A DNA stretch of 64,000 nucleotides, taken from Mucilaginibacter empetricola. GTDB lineage: Bacteria > Bacteroidota > Bacteroidia > Sphingobacteriales > Sphingobacteriaceae. This document shows positions 1 through 9,321 of the stretch, in pieces (position 1 is the first letter of the stretch; every line of letters starts with the position of its first letter). The stretch spans positions 124,001 to 188,000 of the forward strand of contig NZ_JANUBZ010000008.1 in assembly GCF_024808665.1 (NCBI RefSeq). The letters run 5' to 3'. The translations under genes and the position numbers were made by a program. The notes beneath the pieces are model-generated. The model saw only the letters and a program-made list of their open reading frames with translations. It did no database searches and was not told the DNA's origin.

Positions 1-1
1 C

Positions 2-1462
2 GTTCTACAAAAAAAAGGTGATGATTTAAGAATTGATTGGGGGTACATGTATATCGCCGTTCCCAAAGCTTATAATGCAGCTCAATTTATCACTACCGAA
101 AAGGATGCGTCCAATGCTTTTTATAACAGGAATACCGTTACAACCACAAAAGGCGGGACTAATTTGGCCCTGAATACTGTTATTGCATTTAACGACGTAA
201 GCAGGGTACCTGTTTCCAGGTTTATAGAGATAGGTTATGATGATATTTATTCTATACAGTATTTTAATAAAAATTTACGCCCCTGGTGGAATAATAGCGG
301 TAAGAATACAATCGAGAACGAACTTTCAAATGCAGCGGCCTCATATAAAGAGGTGCTAAGCAAATGCAGCGCATTTAACAAAAGCATGTACGCAGATGCT
401 GAAAAAGCAGGCGGAGAAAAATATGCCGATCTGTGTGTGCTGGCATATCGTCAAAGTATTTCGGCTCATCAATTGGTAAAAAGCCCACAAAATGAAATAT
501 TGTGGCTATCGAAAGAAAACTTTAGTAATGGTTCCATCAATACAGTAGATGTTACTTACCCATCAGCTCCGCTGTATCTGCTCTATAATCCTCAATTATT
601 GGAAGGGATGCTTAACGGAATATTTTATTACAGTGAAAGCGGCAACTTTAAAAATAATTATGCAGCGCATGATTTAGGTACGTATCCAATTGCTAACGGG
701 CAAACCTACGGCGAGGGCATGCCGGTTGAAGAATCGGGAAATATGATCATCCTGACCGAAGCGATAGCAAAGGCTGAAGGAAATGCCGGCTTCGCCAAAA
801 AACATTGGAAAACCCTTAGCAGATGGGTTAACTACCTGGTAAATGAAGGTTTTGATCCTCAAAATCAATTATGTACGGATGATTTCGCGGGGCACCTGGC
901 TCGTAATGCTAATTTATCGGTCAAAGCCATTGTAGGAATTGCCTGCTATGCACAACTGGCTGATCAGCTGGGTGATGTTAAAACGGCAGCCAAATACCGC
1001 GAAATTGCCAATCAAATGGTTCCCAGGTGGATGCAATTGGCCGGTGATAATGATCATTACAGCCTTACATTCGAAAATAAAGGTACCTGGAGCCAGAAAT
1101 ATAATATGGTATGGGACAAGGTACTTGGCTTAAATTTATTTCCACAAGAGGTTTATGATAAGGAAGTAAAATACTACTTAAGTAAACAGGAGAAGTACGG
1201 TTTGCCGTTGGACAGTAGGAAAACCTACACAAAATCAGATTGGATATTATGGAGCGCGACTTTAGCCAACAATAAAAAGGATTTTGAATCACTGATAGCC
1301 CCGGTTTATAATTATGCTTTAGAAACCCCAACCCGCGTACCGCTCAGCGACTGGCATGAAACGTTAGATGGAAAACAAGTGGGCTTTCAGGCTCGCAGCG
1401 TAGTTGGCGGATATTTTATGAAAATGCTTTATGAGAAAATGGTTAATAAACCAAAGCAATAG
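2..1462 (+). CDS. Glutaminase family protein (DUF4965/DUF1793 type), 5' truncated
   Basis: The reading frame is open from base 2, so the gene starts outside the window and only its last 487 codons are seen. The first in-frame ATG (base 47) lies inside a conserved stretch (DDLRIDWGYMYIAVP) and is not a true start. This stretch, together with WSQKYNMVWDKVLGLNLFP, SDWILWSA and the C-terminal VPLSDWHET, is typical of secreted or periplasmic glutaminases of the Aspergillus GtaA type, which hydrolyse glutamine to glutamate and ammonia. The C-terminal part has the alpha/alpha-barrel (DUF1793) character. In Bacteroidota such proteins are usually exported, but the signal peptide would lie outside the window. 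The gene ends just before a strong hairpin. Family assignment is confident; the substrate is family knowledge only. Confidence 0.85.
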   Translation, partial: VLQKKGDDLRIDWGYMYIAVPKAYNAAQFITTEKDASNAFYNRNTVTTTKGGTNLALNTVIAFNDVSRVPVSRFIEIGYDDIYSIQYFNKNLRPWWNNSGKNTIENELSNAAASYKEVLSKCSAFNKSMYADAEKAGGEKYADLCVLAYRQSISAHQLVKSPQNEILWLSKENFSNGSINTVDVTYPSAPLYLLYNPQLLEGMLNGIFYYSESGNFKNNYAAHDLGTYPIANGQTYGEGMPVEESGNMIILTEAIAKAEGNAGFAKKHWKTLSRWVNYLVNEGFDPQNQLCTDDFAGHLARNANLSVKAIVGIACYAQLADQLGDVKTAAKYREIANQMVPRWMQLAGDNDHYSLTFENKGTWSQKYNMVWDKVLGLNLFPQEVYDKEVKYYLSKQEKYGLPLDSRKTYTKSDWILWSATLANNKKDFESLIAPVYNYALETPTRVPLSDWHETLDGKQVGFQARSVVGGYFMKMLYEKMVNKPKQ

Positions 1463-1496
1463 CCCTACCAGTTTCTTTATTTAAAGTACCGTAAAG

Positions 1497-1549
1497 TGAA
1501 GACCAATAACCTAATCCACTGTAATAATGGAGAAGGTTATTGGTCTTCA
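1497..1549. terminator. Intrinsic terminator after the glutaminase gene
   Basis: A 16-bp inverted repeat (arms 1497-1512 and 1534-1549, 21-nt loop) begins 34 nt after the stop codon and is followed by a T-rich run (ttttgttt). The arms match throughout, which fits a rho-independent terminator. Confidence 0.75.
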
Positions 1550-1611
1550 TTTTGTTTGTGCTTGTCCCGCCGGGGCTCCAAAAACGCAAAATCAAAGCTG
1601 TATTTTTAATG

Positions 1612-1728
1612 ATTTTTGTTTTTTTTGTCCCAGCTTGTTTCTTATTTTGCATAACGTATTGACCTACAGAGTGGACTGTTTCGCGTGTGTCGACTGTTTT
1701 TTTTGTGTCGTGTTGTTGTGAGACAGGA
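1612..1728. repeat. Diverged dispersed repeat, copy A
   Basis: This non-coding, T-rich stretch aligns by eye at roughly 75% with 53911-54031 on the same strand. The shared blocks include a pattern near gTTTTTTTTGTnnCAG, then TGTTTC, then a TATTGA block, then CTGTTTCnCGTGTnTCG, then GTGTC. No ORF explains the similarity. It could be a non-autonomous element or a conserved structured or regulatory sequence. Confidence 0.5.
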
Positions 1729-2016
1729 CACTTTCTTTTGAAATGCCGCCTTGCATTGGGAATTGTTTATGAATTTTATCTGATCAGCTTGTCAATGCCC
1801 GGCGTTCATTTGGATCATATTTTAGTACGGTTATTAGTTTCATATTTGAAACTGCAACGTATATTGCATTTGAGCTTTTCTTTACTTGACTGACAGACAA
1901 TAACTTTGATGATAATATATTCTGCTTTTTTCCGGAAGATATTTTGGCCTCGTTTTTGAAAGCAGTAAGAAAATCTCATTTCCGTTGTTTCATTTCAAAT
2001 ATCTATCACCCAATAT
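1729..2016. other. Intergenic region upstream of the AsmA-like gene
   Basis: I see no convincing ORF, RNA gene or promoter here. It presumably holds the promoter of the gene starting at 2017, because the preceding gene is closed by a strong terminator. Confidence 0.4.
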
Positions 2017-4461
2017 ATGCCAGTCTGGTTAAAAATATTACTAAAAGTTATAGGAGGCCTGGTGCTGTTGGTTATCCTGATATTAGTTGGTTTATCCATT
2101 TATGTATCCAGTCACAAAGAAAAGGTACTTGCCCAGGTTACGGCAGAGCTTAATAAAAACCTGAATGGTAAATTAGTTGTTGGCAGTATAGAAACCTCGT
2201 TTTTTACCAGTTTTCCGGATCTGTCACTTACGCTGAAAAACGTTTCATTAAAAGACAAAGAGTGGGCTCAACATCACCATACATTGTTGGATGCCAAAAA
2301 CTTTGATGTTGCGGTAAATGCAGCGGCATTAATTAAGGGAACCATCAGCATTAATCACATTGATATTAATGATGCCAGTGTTGATCTTTTTACGGATAGT
2401 ACCGGCTACAGCAATACTTCAGTATTTAAAAAGAGTGCACCCAAAAAAGATGAGAAAAGCGGAGGCAGTTCGTCTGTTGAACTGGGCAAGTTCAGCCTTA
2501 AAAATGTAACTTTTACCATTGACGATCGCAGGGCCAAAAAACTTTTCAGCTTTGCTGTTAACGAGCTTAAAGCAAAAATGGAATACCCCGATAGCGGGTG
2601 GAATGCCAGGTTGCATTTAGATTTAATAGCCAAAAGCATGGCATTTAGTACTACCCATGGCAGTTTCATAAAAGATAAAGTATTAAAAGGTGACCTGGCA
2701 GCAGGCTATAATCAAAAAACAGGCGATATAAATGTAATATCGAGCAACTTTTCTATTGGGGGAGATGATTTTGGACTGATAGCCCGTTTTGCGCTGGCTA
2801 AAAAACCGGCAAGCTTTCTTTTTCATATTACCGCTCCCAAACTGTTGTGGTCGCACGCATCTCAATTGGTTACACCAAATATTTCGCTAAAGCTTAACAT
2901 GTTTAATATGGATAATCCTATAGGTGTTGATGCCATCATAGCGGGCAGTTTTAGCGGCGGTGGCGATCCGTATTTGTATATAACGGCTGATGTAAATCAT
3001 AACCGCATAACAATTCCGGGCAGCACGATTGATGACTGCAGTTTTAAAGGAGTGTTCAATAATACTTATGTTAAAGGCAAGGAAAATGGCGATGCAAATT
3101 CTATTATTCGCCTGTCAAACTTAACAGGCACTTATAACCATGTGCCATTTACAATTGATACGGGTAGCATCATCAACCTTATTAAACCTATAGCGGTAGG
3201 AAATTTCAAGGCTAATTTTCCGGCTGCTGATCTTAACTATTTACTCGCCGGTGTAACAAAATTTAACAACGGAACGGCTGAGATGGCCCTCCGTTTTAAT
3301 GCCGATATTGTTGATTACAGGATAAACAAACCCACATTTGCCGGCGATATCAATTTAAAAAATGCCGATATCGTATATATCCCGCGTAACCTTACCTTTA
3401 AAAATACTTCCTTGTCGCTCAATTTTACCAATAACAACCTGGTATTAAATAATATTCGCCTGCAAAGCGGCAAAAGCATTGTGTTGATGCAGGGTAGAAT
3501 AGACAACTTTTTAAACCTGTATTATAATACGCCAGAGAGAATAGTGGTAAACTGGCAAATTAGCAGCCCGCAGCTTTATTTAGGAGAGTTCCTCGGATTT
3601 TTGAAAAGCAAGCATACTGACCCTATAATTCCCGTAAAAACGCAACAAACTAATTTGGCCAATAGCGGCAATGTTGTTAAACAATTAAACGTGGTTTTAA
3701 ACAAGGCAAAAGCAACGATGCATATAAGTGCCGCAAATGTGCATTACTTTAAATTTTTAGCTACCGATGCCACTGCAGATTTGCAGCTCTCCAAAAACGG
3801 ACTTCAGTTAAGCAATGTAAGTTTGAAGCATGCTGGTGGTTCGTTAAAAATAGATGCAGCTTTGGAGCAGGGCGATACACAGAATCGTTTTACGGTAAAA
3901 ACCAGTATTTCAAAGGTTGATGTAAGCGAGTTTTTTTATGCTTTTGATAACTTTGGATTAACCGATCTTACTGATAAAAATTTGAAAGGTTTCCTGTCTG
4001 CAAGGGTAAACATCAGTGGTTTGGTGAACAACGCAGGTGCACTTGTGAAGGGTTCTGTTGATGGAACGATGGACGTTAACTTACAGAACGGCGTATTAAT
4101 AAACTATCAACCGTTGATAAGCATCGGTAAATTTGCATTCCCTTTCCGCAATCTGCATAATATATCTATTCCATTGCTTGATGCGCATTTTGAGATTCAT
4201 AACCGGATGATAACCATCCATCCCTTCCAGATTACCTCAAGCCTTATAAATGCCGATATTGCCGGGGTTTACGGCCTCACAAACGGGACAGATATTACCG
4301 TGGATGTACCCCTGCGAAATCCGGGAAAGGATTCAACCATAACCGATGCAACCGAGAAGGCCAAAAAACGGAATAAAGGTATAGTAGTACACTTACGTGC
4401 TAAGGACGACGGCACAGGGAAAGTAAAAATAGGCCGTAATAAGGATAAAAAAATATTGTAA
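2017..4461 (+). CDS. AsmA-like envelope protein
   Basis: This 814-residue protein has one N-terminal membrane helix (about residues 5-28) and a long periplasmic part rich in repeating beta-strand patterns. The N-terminal block (KVLAQVTAELNKNLNGKLVV) and the C-terminal block of about 150 residues (GSVDGTMDVNLQNGVLINY, then a strand-rich region ending in NADIAGVYGLTNGTDITVDV) fit the AsmA/AsmA_2 family of the bridge-like lipid-transfer superfamily. Members span the periplasm and are linked to phospholipid transport and outer-membrane homeostasis. The basic tail (KVKIGRNKDKK) is common in Bacteroidota members. The gene stands alone. The start is the first ATG directly before the hydrophobic helix; no Shine-Dalgarno is visible, as is usual for the phylum. 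Confidence 0.8.
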   Translation: MPVWLKILLKVIGGLVLLVILILVGLSIYVSSHKEKVLAQVTAELNKNLNGKLVVGSIETSFFTSFPDLSLTLKNVSLKDKEWAQHHHTLLDAKNFDVAVNAAALIKGTISINHIDINDASVDLFTDSTGYSNTSVFKKSAPKKDEKSGGSSSVELGKFSLKNVTFTIDDRRAKKLFSFAVNELKAKMEYPDSGWNARLHLDLIAKSMAFSTTHGSFIKDKVLKGDLAAGYNQKTGDINVISSNFSIGGDDFGLIARFALAKKPASFLFHITAPKLLWSHASQLVTPNISLKLNMFNMDNPIGVDAIIAGSFSGGGDPYLYITADVNHNRITIPGSTIDDCSFKGVFNNTYVKGKENGDANSIIRLSNLTGTYNHVPFTIDTGSIINLIKPIAVGNFKANFPAADLNYLLAGVTKFNNGTAEMALRFNADIVDYRINKPTFAGDINLKNADIVYIPRNLTFKNTSLSLNFTNNNLVLNNIRLQSGKSIVLMQGRIDNFLNLYYNTPERIVVNWQISSPQLYLGEFLGFLKSKHTDPIIPVKTQQTNLANSGNVVKQLNVVLNKAKATMHISAANVHYFKFLATDATADLQLSKNGLQLSNVSLKHAGGSLKIDAALEQGDTQNRFTVKTSISKVDVSEFFYAFDNFGLTDLTDKNLKGFLSARVNISGLVNNAGALVKGSVDGTMDVNLQNGVLINYQPLISIGKFAFPFRNLHNISIPLLDAHFEIHNRMITIHPFQITSSLINADIAGVYGLTNGTDITVDVPLRNPGKDSTITDATEKAKKRNKGIVVHLRAKDDGTGKVKIGRNKDKKIL

Positions 4462-4567
4462 CAACTGGTTTGACTACCCAGCATATTTATGAGACCTAAT
4501 TGATTGAATTTATTGTTTGCATTTTTTTAATGAATGAATTTTTGGCGTAATGTTTAAAAGTGAAATC

Positions 4568-5173
4568 ATGAGCAAAACTAAATTTAAAACCGTGTTGGGG
4601 CGCGGAATAGCATTGGCCGTTCCGATGGCAATAGTATTATACGTTTTTGCCCGGATAGTGGAAGCTTTGAAAAAGTTAATTGGCCCGGTAGCTGCGGATA
4701 TCGGCGTTGAACATGTATGGGGTCGGCTTACACTTACCATATTTGCCATTGCCCTGATGATACTAATTATATTGGCGCTGGGCTTATTGATGCAGGTTGC
4801 AGTTGTTGCAACGGTACGAACCCAGGTGGAGGATATCATACTAAAATTCATACCATCACTCAATCAGCTCAAATTAATGGCGGCTGATACCCTTGATCTG
4901 GATGCGGAAGAAATAGCCTGGAAGCCTGTGCTGCTGTATACCATAGAGAAAGCAAAGTATAACCCGGCTTTTTTGGTAGAAGAAGATGAGGAAATGGTTA
5001 CGGTATTTCTTTGCCTGGAAACTAATATCAGAAAGGGCGAAGTTTTAATCGTCAATAAAGAGAAAGTTAAACTTATCCCAATCACTTTCACCGAATTGCA
5101 CAAGTGCAGCCGTGCGGCCGGTAAAGGATATATTGAAATTATAAAGAAACACAATAAAGACAAAAGGATATAA
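4568..5173 (+). CDS. DUF502-like membrane protein
   Basis: About 200 residues. Two hydrophobic segments (about residues 9-28, LGRGIALAVPMAIVLYVFAR, and about 55-80, LTIFAIALMILIILALGLL) precede a soluble C-terminal domain with the pattern AWKPVLLYTIEKAKYNPAFL and FLCLETNIRKGEVLIVNKEKV. The arrangement resembles DUF502-type proteins, whose function is not established. The ATG at 4568 (MSKTKF) is preferred because it places the first helix normally; an in-frame ATG at 4550 would add six residues. It follows the AsmA-like gene by about 100 bp on the same strand and may be co-transcribed. Confidence 0.6.
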   Translation: MSKTKFKTVLGRGIALAVPMAIVLYVFARIVEALKKLIGPVAADIGVEHVWGRLTLTIFAIALMILIILALGLLMQVAVVATVRTQVEDIILKFIPSLNQLKLMAADTLDLDAEEIAWKPVLLYTIEKAKYNPAFLVEEDEEMVTVFLCLETNIRKGEVLIVNKEKVKLIPITFTELHKCSRAAGKGYIEIIKKHNKDKRI

Positions 5174-5501
5174 AATAGGGTTTACTTTCTATAAAGATAA
5201 AATTCCCATACACGTCGGGTTTGAACCTCAATACGCTAAGTACCGGCGGCCAGTGAATATATTTTATACTACAAATCTCCATTTTTAATTATTGTGTTCC
5301 GGTAAAATTTAACCATTTAAAAATTCAACTATATTTGAACGATTAGATTTTCGTACCGACGAAAGGGTATTGGTATATGACTTTTACTGTCATAATTACT
5401 CAAATTCAGATTTGGAATTTGCCGGGCCCATTAATACAAATATTAAAAACCAATTACGACAGACAGCCTGTCTTTATAAACAATAAAAGGAAATTTTAGA
5501 A
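5174..5501. other. Intergenic region upstream of the amide ligase/radical SAM/flavoprotein genes
   Basis: The region carries a TATATTTG at 5330-5337 that matches the Bacteroidota -7 consensus TAnnTTTG. No TTG -33 box lies at the right spacing, so the promoter call is weak. A 40-codon ORF (5377-5499) fills its 3' end and is listed separately. Confidence 0.35.
5377..5499 (+). CDS. Possible 40-residue peptide upstream of the amide ligase
   Basis: This ORF runs from ATG 5377 to TAG 5497-5499 and ends two bases before the ATG of the asparagine-synthetase-like gene. The peptide starts MTFTVIITQIQIWNLPGPL and ends in a basic tail (NNKRKF). Its position, touching a ligase plus radical SAM operon and downstream of a TATATTTG box, is where a precursor peptide would sit. 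No known leader motif is recognised, and ORFs of this length occur by chance. It is reported only as a candidate. Confidence 0.25.
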   Translation: MTFTVIITQIQIWNLPGPLIQILKTNYDRQPVFINNKRKF

Positions 5502-6833
5502 ATGAATCAGCAAATGCAACCTGTAAGTGATTTTATAAGTCTTTTAGACAATAGCAACAATATAATTTTCAATATGACCCAGGAGGAAGCTTCTGCTGCA
5601 GTGATCTCAGGCGATGCATCGCGCGTGCGCGAAATTGACGGACAGTTTGCAATTGTTGAAAAAGTAGGTCAACAGGTGTTTTTGGCACGCTCCATTGGCA
5701 GGCCTATGCGGTATTTCCTGGCAAAACAGGTTTCGGGCCCATTGCTTATTGTTGCCGAACGGATAGATGAAATTTACGAATATTTAAAAACTAAAAACCT
5801 TCATACCCAATTCCACCCATCATACACCCGGATGGTGCCGGCACATTACGTGGTACGGTTGGAAGTAATTGGCTGTCCTGACCCTAACCCGGTTTATACC
5901 CGCTATTTTGAACCTAAAAGAAACAGCTTAACAAATGACCTGGACAAAATAGGGAAAGCATATATTGAGGCGCTTGCTAACGAATGCCAGAAATGGCTGC
6001 TGTCTGTACCTGCAAATGAACCGATAGGTGTGTTATTTTCCGGAGGGATTGATAGCGGATCGGTTTTCCTGGTGCTTTATCACTTAATGCTGAAACTTGG
6101 TCTTTCGCCGCAGCGGCTTAAGGCGTTTACACTTTCGGTAAACAATGGTCCCGATGCTGCCCAGGCTCATGAGTTTCTGGATAAGCTGGGTTTATCTCTC
6201 TTTCTGGAAGTGATTGATGTGCCCTTGTCAGCTGTTGACTATAAAGAGGCCATTAAAATTATTGAAGATTATAAGCCCCGCGACCTGGAATCGGCAACAA
6301 TGGCGATGGCCTTGTGTAAACAGATCCGCGAGCAATATCCGGAATGGAAATATCTTGCCGATGGCGACGGTGGCGATGAGAACCTGAAGGATTATCCGAT
6401 AGAAGAAAATACCGAGCTTACCATTCGCAGCGTGTTAAACAACATGATGCTTTACCAGGAAGGCTGGGGAGTTGATAAGATCAAACATTCGCTTACCTAT
6501 TCTGGTGGTCAAAGCAGAGGACATGTGCGCTCTTACGCGCCGTGTAAACTGTTCGGTTTCAAAGGCCTTAGCCCATATGCCTTGCCTAACGTTATTGAAG
6601 TAGCAGAAGGTATTCCATTTATTCAACTCACTAATTGGAGCGAAGAAGCACTTTATGCGTTGAAAGGTGAGATTGTGAGCAGGGGAGTAAAAGCCGTTAC
6701 GGGTTTTGATATGCCGGTATTTGAAAAACGCAGGTTTCAGCTTGGTGCTGCTTCTGAGGCTACCTTTAATGAGTTATTTCCAAAGAATGAAGTAGAATAC
6801 CGAAGCTATTTTCACTCACTTTATGCACGATAA
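5502..6833 (+). CDS. Asparagine-synthetase-like amide ligase (AS-B/lasso-cyclase-like)
   Basis: 443 residues. The N-terminal ~150 residues resemble a class II glutamine-amidotransferase fold (REIDGQFAIVEKVGQQVFLA, then RPMRYFLA), but the nucleophilic Cys2 is absent (the protein starts MNQQMQ), so glutaminase activity is unlikely. The synthetase part carries the PP-loop SGGIDSGS (around residues 183-190) and a second nucleotide-site motif ADGDGGDENL, so it should adenylate a carboxylate. In the family, homologues without Cys2 act as beta-lactam synthetases or lasso-peptide cyclases that use an internal amine. It is shorter than AsnB (about 550 residues). Its stop overlaps the radical SAM gene start by 11 bp, indicating translational coupling. 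The substrate is unknown. Confidence 0.75.
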   Translation: MNQQMQPVSDFISLLDNSNNIIFNMTQEEASAAVISGDASRVREIDGQFAIVEKVGQQVFLARSIGRPMRYFLAKQVSGPLLIVAERIDEIYEYLKTKNLHTQFHPSYTRMVPAHYVVRLEVIGCPDPNPVYTRYFEPKRNSLTNDLDKIGKAYIEALANECQKWLLSVPANEPIGVLFSGGIDSGSVFLVLYHLMLKLGLSPQRLKAFTLSVNNGPDAAQAHEFLDKLGLSLFLEVIDVPLSAVDYKEAIKIIEDYKPRDLESATMAMALCKQIREQYPEWKYLADGDGGDENLKDYPIEENTELTIRSVLNNMMLYQEGWGVDKIKHSLTYSGGQSRGHVRSYAPCKLFGFKGLSPYALPNVIEVAEGIPFIQLTNWSEEALYALKGEIVSRGVKAVTGFDMPVFEKRRFQLGAASEATFNELFPKNEVEYRSYFHSLYAR

Positions 6834-7773
6834 CCGGGAGATAGAGCAGCTACGTCCGCAGAGGAACTTTTTAAACCCACATATCCCTTATCATTTTCTG
6901 CATGAGCAGGAACCTGATGCTGAGGGTATTTTACAGCGTGTAAATACCATTTTTTTAACCAGCAAGGAGTGCGCTTTTAAGTGTTTGATGTGCGATTTAT
7001 GGAAAAATACACTGACTGAGCCCACCCCACAAGGAGCTGTTTTAAAACAGATAGATTATGCCCTGGCCAGGTTGCCGGAGGCCGATGTAATTAAGCTATA
7101 CAACAGCGGCAACTTTTTTGATCAAAAGGCTGTTCCGCCAGAGGATTATCCGGGAATAATTGAGCGGCTGCAGCATTATGGCCGGGTGATAGTAGAAAAT
7201 CATCCGAAACTTTGCGGCGAAGCCTGCCTGCAATTTAATGAACAACTTAATGGCCGGCTGGAAATTGCCATGGGGCTTGAAACTATCCATCCCGATGTGC
7301 TTCCCCGCCTCAACAAGCAAATGACGGCCGAAGATTTTAAACGGGCTGCTACATTTTTAACCGCTCATAATATTGATGTCCGTGCATTTATATTACTAAA
7401 TCCGCCTTATCTTATAGGTAAAGAAGAAAATATACAATGGACATTTAAAGCCGTGCAATTTGCTTTTGAAAGTGGCGCAGGTTGTTGTTCCATTATTCCA
7501 ACCCGCGCAGGTAATGGTATTATGGAATTGCTGGCTGAACAAGGACATTACATCCCCCCAACATTAGATATGCTGGAGGAGGTATTTGAAAGTTCCCTTC
7601 GCTTACAACAGGGGCGTGTTTTTGTTGATATCTGGGATATTGGTTTTCTTTCTGATTGTTCCATTTGTTTCGAAGCCCGTAAACAGCGGATGGAGACCAT
7701 GAACATGCACCAAAAAATTTATCAGCGGATAGCCTGTAGCTGTCACTCTAATTATGCCCGAAAGAGAGGATAA
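6823..7773 (+). CDS. Radical SAM enzyme
   Basis: 316 residues. The [4Fe-4S]-SAM motif CxxxCxxC is at C50, C54 and C57 (ECAFKCLMCDLW). It is followed by IKLYNSGNFFD, the strand GRLEIAMGLET and a C-terminal part with further cysteines (CSICFEAR, CSC). The pattern matches a widespread uncharacterised Elp3/MiaB-fold family that I recall as often sitting beside a flavoprotein like the next gene. It lacks a SPASM-type cysteine cluster. It overlaps the upstream ligase by 11 bp and the downstream flavoprotein by 20 bp, so the three are almost certainly made together. The reaction is unknown. Confidence 0.8.
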   Translation: MHDNREIEQLRPQRNFLNPHIPYHFLHEQEPDAEGILQRVNTIFLTSKECAFKCLMCDLWKNTLTEPTPQGAVLKQIDYALARLPEADVIKLYNSGNFFDQKAVPPEDYPGIIERLQHYGRVIVENHPKLCGEACLQFNEQLNGRLEIAMGLETIHPDVLPRLNKQMTAEDFKRAATFLTAHNIDVRAFILLNPPYLIGKEENIQWTFKAVQFAFESGAGCCSIIPTRAGNGIMELLAEQGHYIPPTLDMLEEVFESSLRLQQGRVFVDIWDIGFLSDCSICFEARKQRMETMNMHQKIYQRIACSCHSNYARKRG

Positions 7774-9268
7774 TCATTATGATATTTTAATAGCGGGCGG
7801 TGGTTTTGCCGGCTCGCTTACCGCATTGATTTTGCATAACCAGGGTTTCAAAGTTTGCCTGGTTGAAAAAGGCCAGCATCCCCGTTTTGCCATTGGCGAA
7901 TCGTCTACACCGATAGCGGATATGCAATTGCGCGATATTGCTGTAAAATATAACCTGCCCTGGCTGTTTGATTTTTCGCGTTATGGCAGCTGGCAGCAAT
8001 CGCATCCCGAAATTGTTTGCGGGCTAAAAAGAGGTTTCAGTTTTTTTAAACACTATCCCGGTCAAAACTTTACTACCGATACAGATCACGTAAACGAATT
8101 GCTTGTGGCCGCAAGTGTTGATGACATTCAATCAGACACCAATTGGCTCCGCGCCGATTTTGATGCTTTTTTGGTTGATAAGGTAAAAGAAGCAGGGATA
8201 AACTACTTTGATTTAACCGAAATTATAGCTGCAAAAAGGGAGACACAATGGGAGTTTAAATGCACCCGGCATGATGAGCCACTAACCATTCATTCGGCAT
8301 TTTTAATTGATGCAACGGGCAGCGGCGTGTTAATTGATAACCTGTTTGGCGTTAAATCCTCGTCTGATAGTTTTCTGACGGATTCATTCGCTGTGTTTTC
8401 TCATTTTAACGGTATTGCCAGATGGACGGAGTTGCTAAAAAAAGCAGGCATCCCAACTGATGACTTCCCGTATGACCCGGATAACTCGGCCCTCCATCAA
8501 ATTTTAGATGAAGGCTGGATCTGGATGCTGCGCTTTAATGACCAACGCACAAGTTTCGGCTTTGCGCTTAGTGGCCGCGAAAAGTCATTACAAGGCCTCA
8601 AAACACAGGAAATTTGGGATGCGATGCTCAAAAAATATCCTGGAATTAATCAAGTACTGGAAGATAGCGTACTGGCGCCCGTACCCGGCAAAATAATACA
8701 ATCGGGCAGGTTACAAAGAAAGGTTGATAGTTGTTTTGGAACCGGATGGGCGGTACTTCCTCATACTGCCGGTTTTGTTGATCCTTTATTCAGTTCGGGC
8801 ATTGCGCATTCGCTGGCTGGTATGCAGAAGTTGGTTACAATCCTGGGTGAAAATTTCAATAACCCTGAACCCTTATATGTTGATTTACAGCAATACGAAG
8901 ATTCGGTTTTCGCTGAGCTAAAATTAATTGATCAGTTGGTTGCTGGTTGCTATTTAACGATGGCTCATTTTAAGCTTTTTAATGCCTGGTCCATGCTTTA
9001 CTTTGCGGCAACTATTGCTCATGAGCAGCGCCTTTTGAAGAAATTACCGGCCGGATGTTTTCTCGGTGCCGATGATGAGTATATAACCAACATGGTGCAG
9101 GAAATATATACAGATCTGCTGAAGATAATTGATTCACCGCAACTATCTGATGAAGACGTAACACAGTTTACCAACCGGGTACGTGAAAGAATTAAACCTC
9201 TAAATACAGCTGGCTTACTGGACGTTTCATTGAAGAACATGTACCGGCATACAGCTGCCGAACTGTAG
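7754..9268 (+). CDS. FAD-dependent oxidoreductase, tryptophan-halogenase-like
   Basis: 504 residues. The N-terminal Rossmann FAD site is AGGGFAG (residues 14-20), followed by E38 as ribose-binding acid and GESSTP (48-53), which corresponds to the GExTxP loop of flavin-dependent halogenases and geranylgeranyl-reductase-like enzymes. The halogenase hallmark WxWxIP appears only as WIWML (W255, W257), so halogenation is doubtful and oxidation or reduction is as likely. PHTAGFVDPLFSSGIAHSL is the usual C-terminal FAD contact. It is the last gene of the overlapping trio and ends at a perfect hairpin 5 bp later. Confidence 0.8.
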   Translation: MPEREDNHYDILIAGGGFAGSLTALILHNQGFKVCLVEKGQHPRFAIGESSTPIADMQLRDIAVKYNLPWLFDFSRYGSWQQSHPEIVCGLKRGFSFFKHYPGQNFTTDTDHVNELLVAASVDDIQSDTNWLRADFDAFLVDKVKEAGINYFDLTEIIAAKRETQWEFKCTRHDEPLTIHSAFLIDATGSGVLIDNLFGVKSSSDSFLTDSFAVFSHFNGIARWTELLKKAGIPTDDFPYDPDNSALHQILDEGWIWMLRFNDQRTSFGFALSGREKSLQGLKTQEIWDAMLKKYPGINQVLEDSVLAPVPGKIIQSGRLQRKVDSCFGTGWAVLPHTAGFVDPLFSSGIAHSLAGMQKLVTILGENFNNPEPLYVDLQQYEDSVFAELKLIDQLVAGCYLTMAHFKLFNAWSMLYFAATIAHEQRLLKKLPAGCFLGADDEYITNMVQEIYTDLLKIIDSPQLSDEDVTQFTNRVRERIKPLNTAGLLDVSLKNMYRHTAAEL

Positions 9269-9272
9269 AACA

Positions 9273-9312
9273 ATATTATTGCAGCAAGTCAACTGGCTTG
9301 CTGCAATAATAT
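9273..9312. terminator. Bidirectional terminator between convergent genes
   Basis: A perfect 16-bp inverted repeat (9273-9288 and 9297-9312) with an 8-nt loop lies between the plus-strand flavoprotein and the minus-strand lipoprotein gene. A T-run (taattttt) follows on the plus side. Confidence 0.85.
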
Positions 9313-9321
9313 GAGTATAGC

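Noticed and set aside
1527..1893. Overlapping plus-strand ORFs of 64 and 68 codons after the glutaminase
   Set aside because: They run through the terminator hairpin and the diverged repeat, are rich in Cys and Phe from T-runs, and look non-coding.
7754..9268. Calling the flavoprotein a true tryptophan halogenase
   Set aside because: The WxWxIP motif is incomplete (WIWML), so only halogenase-like can be supported.
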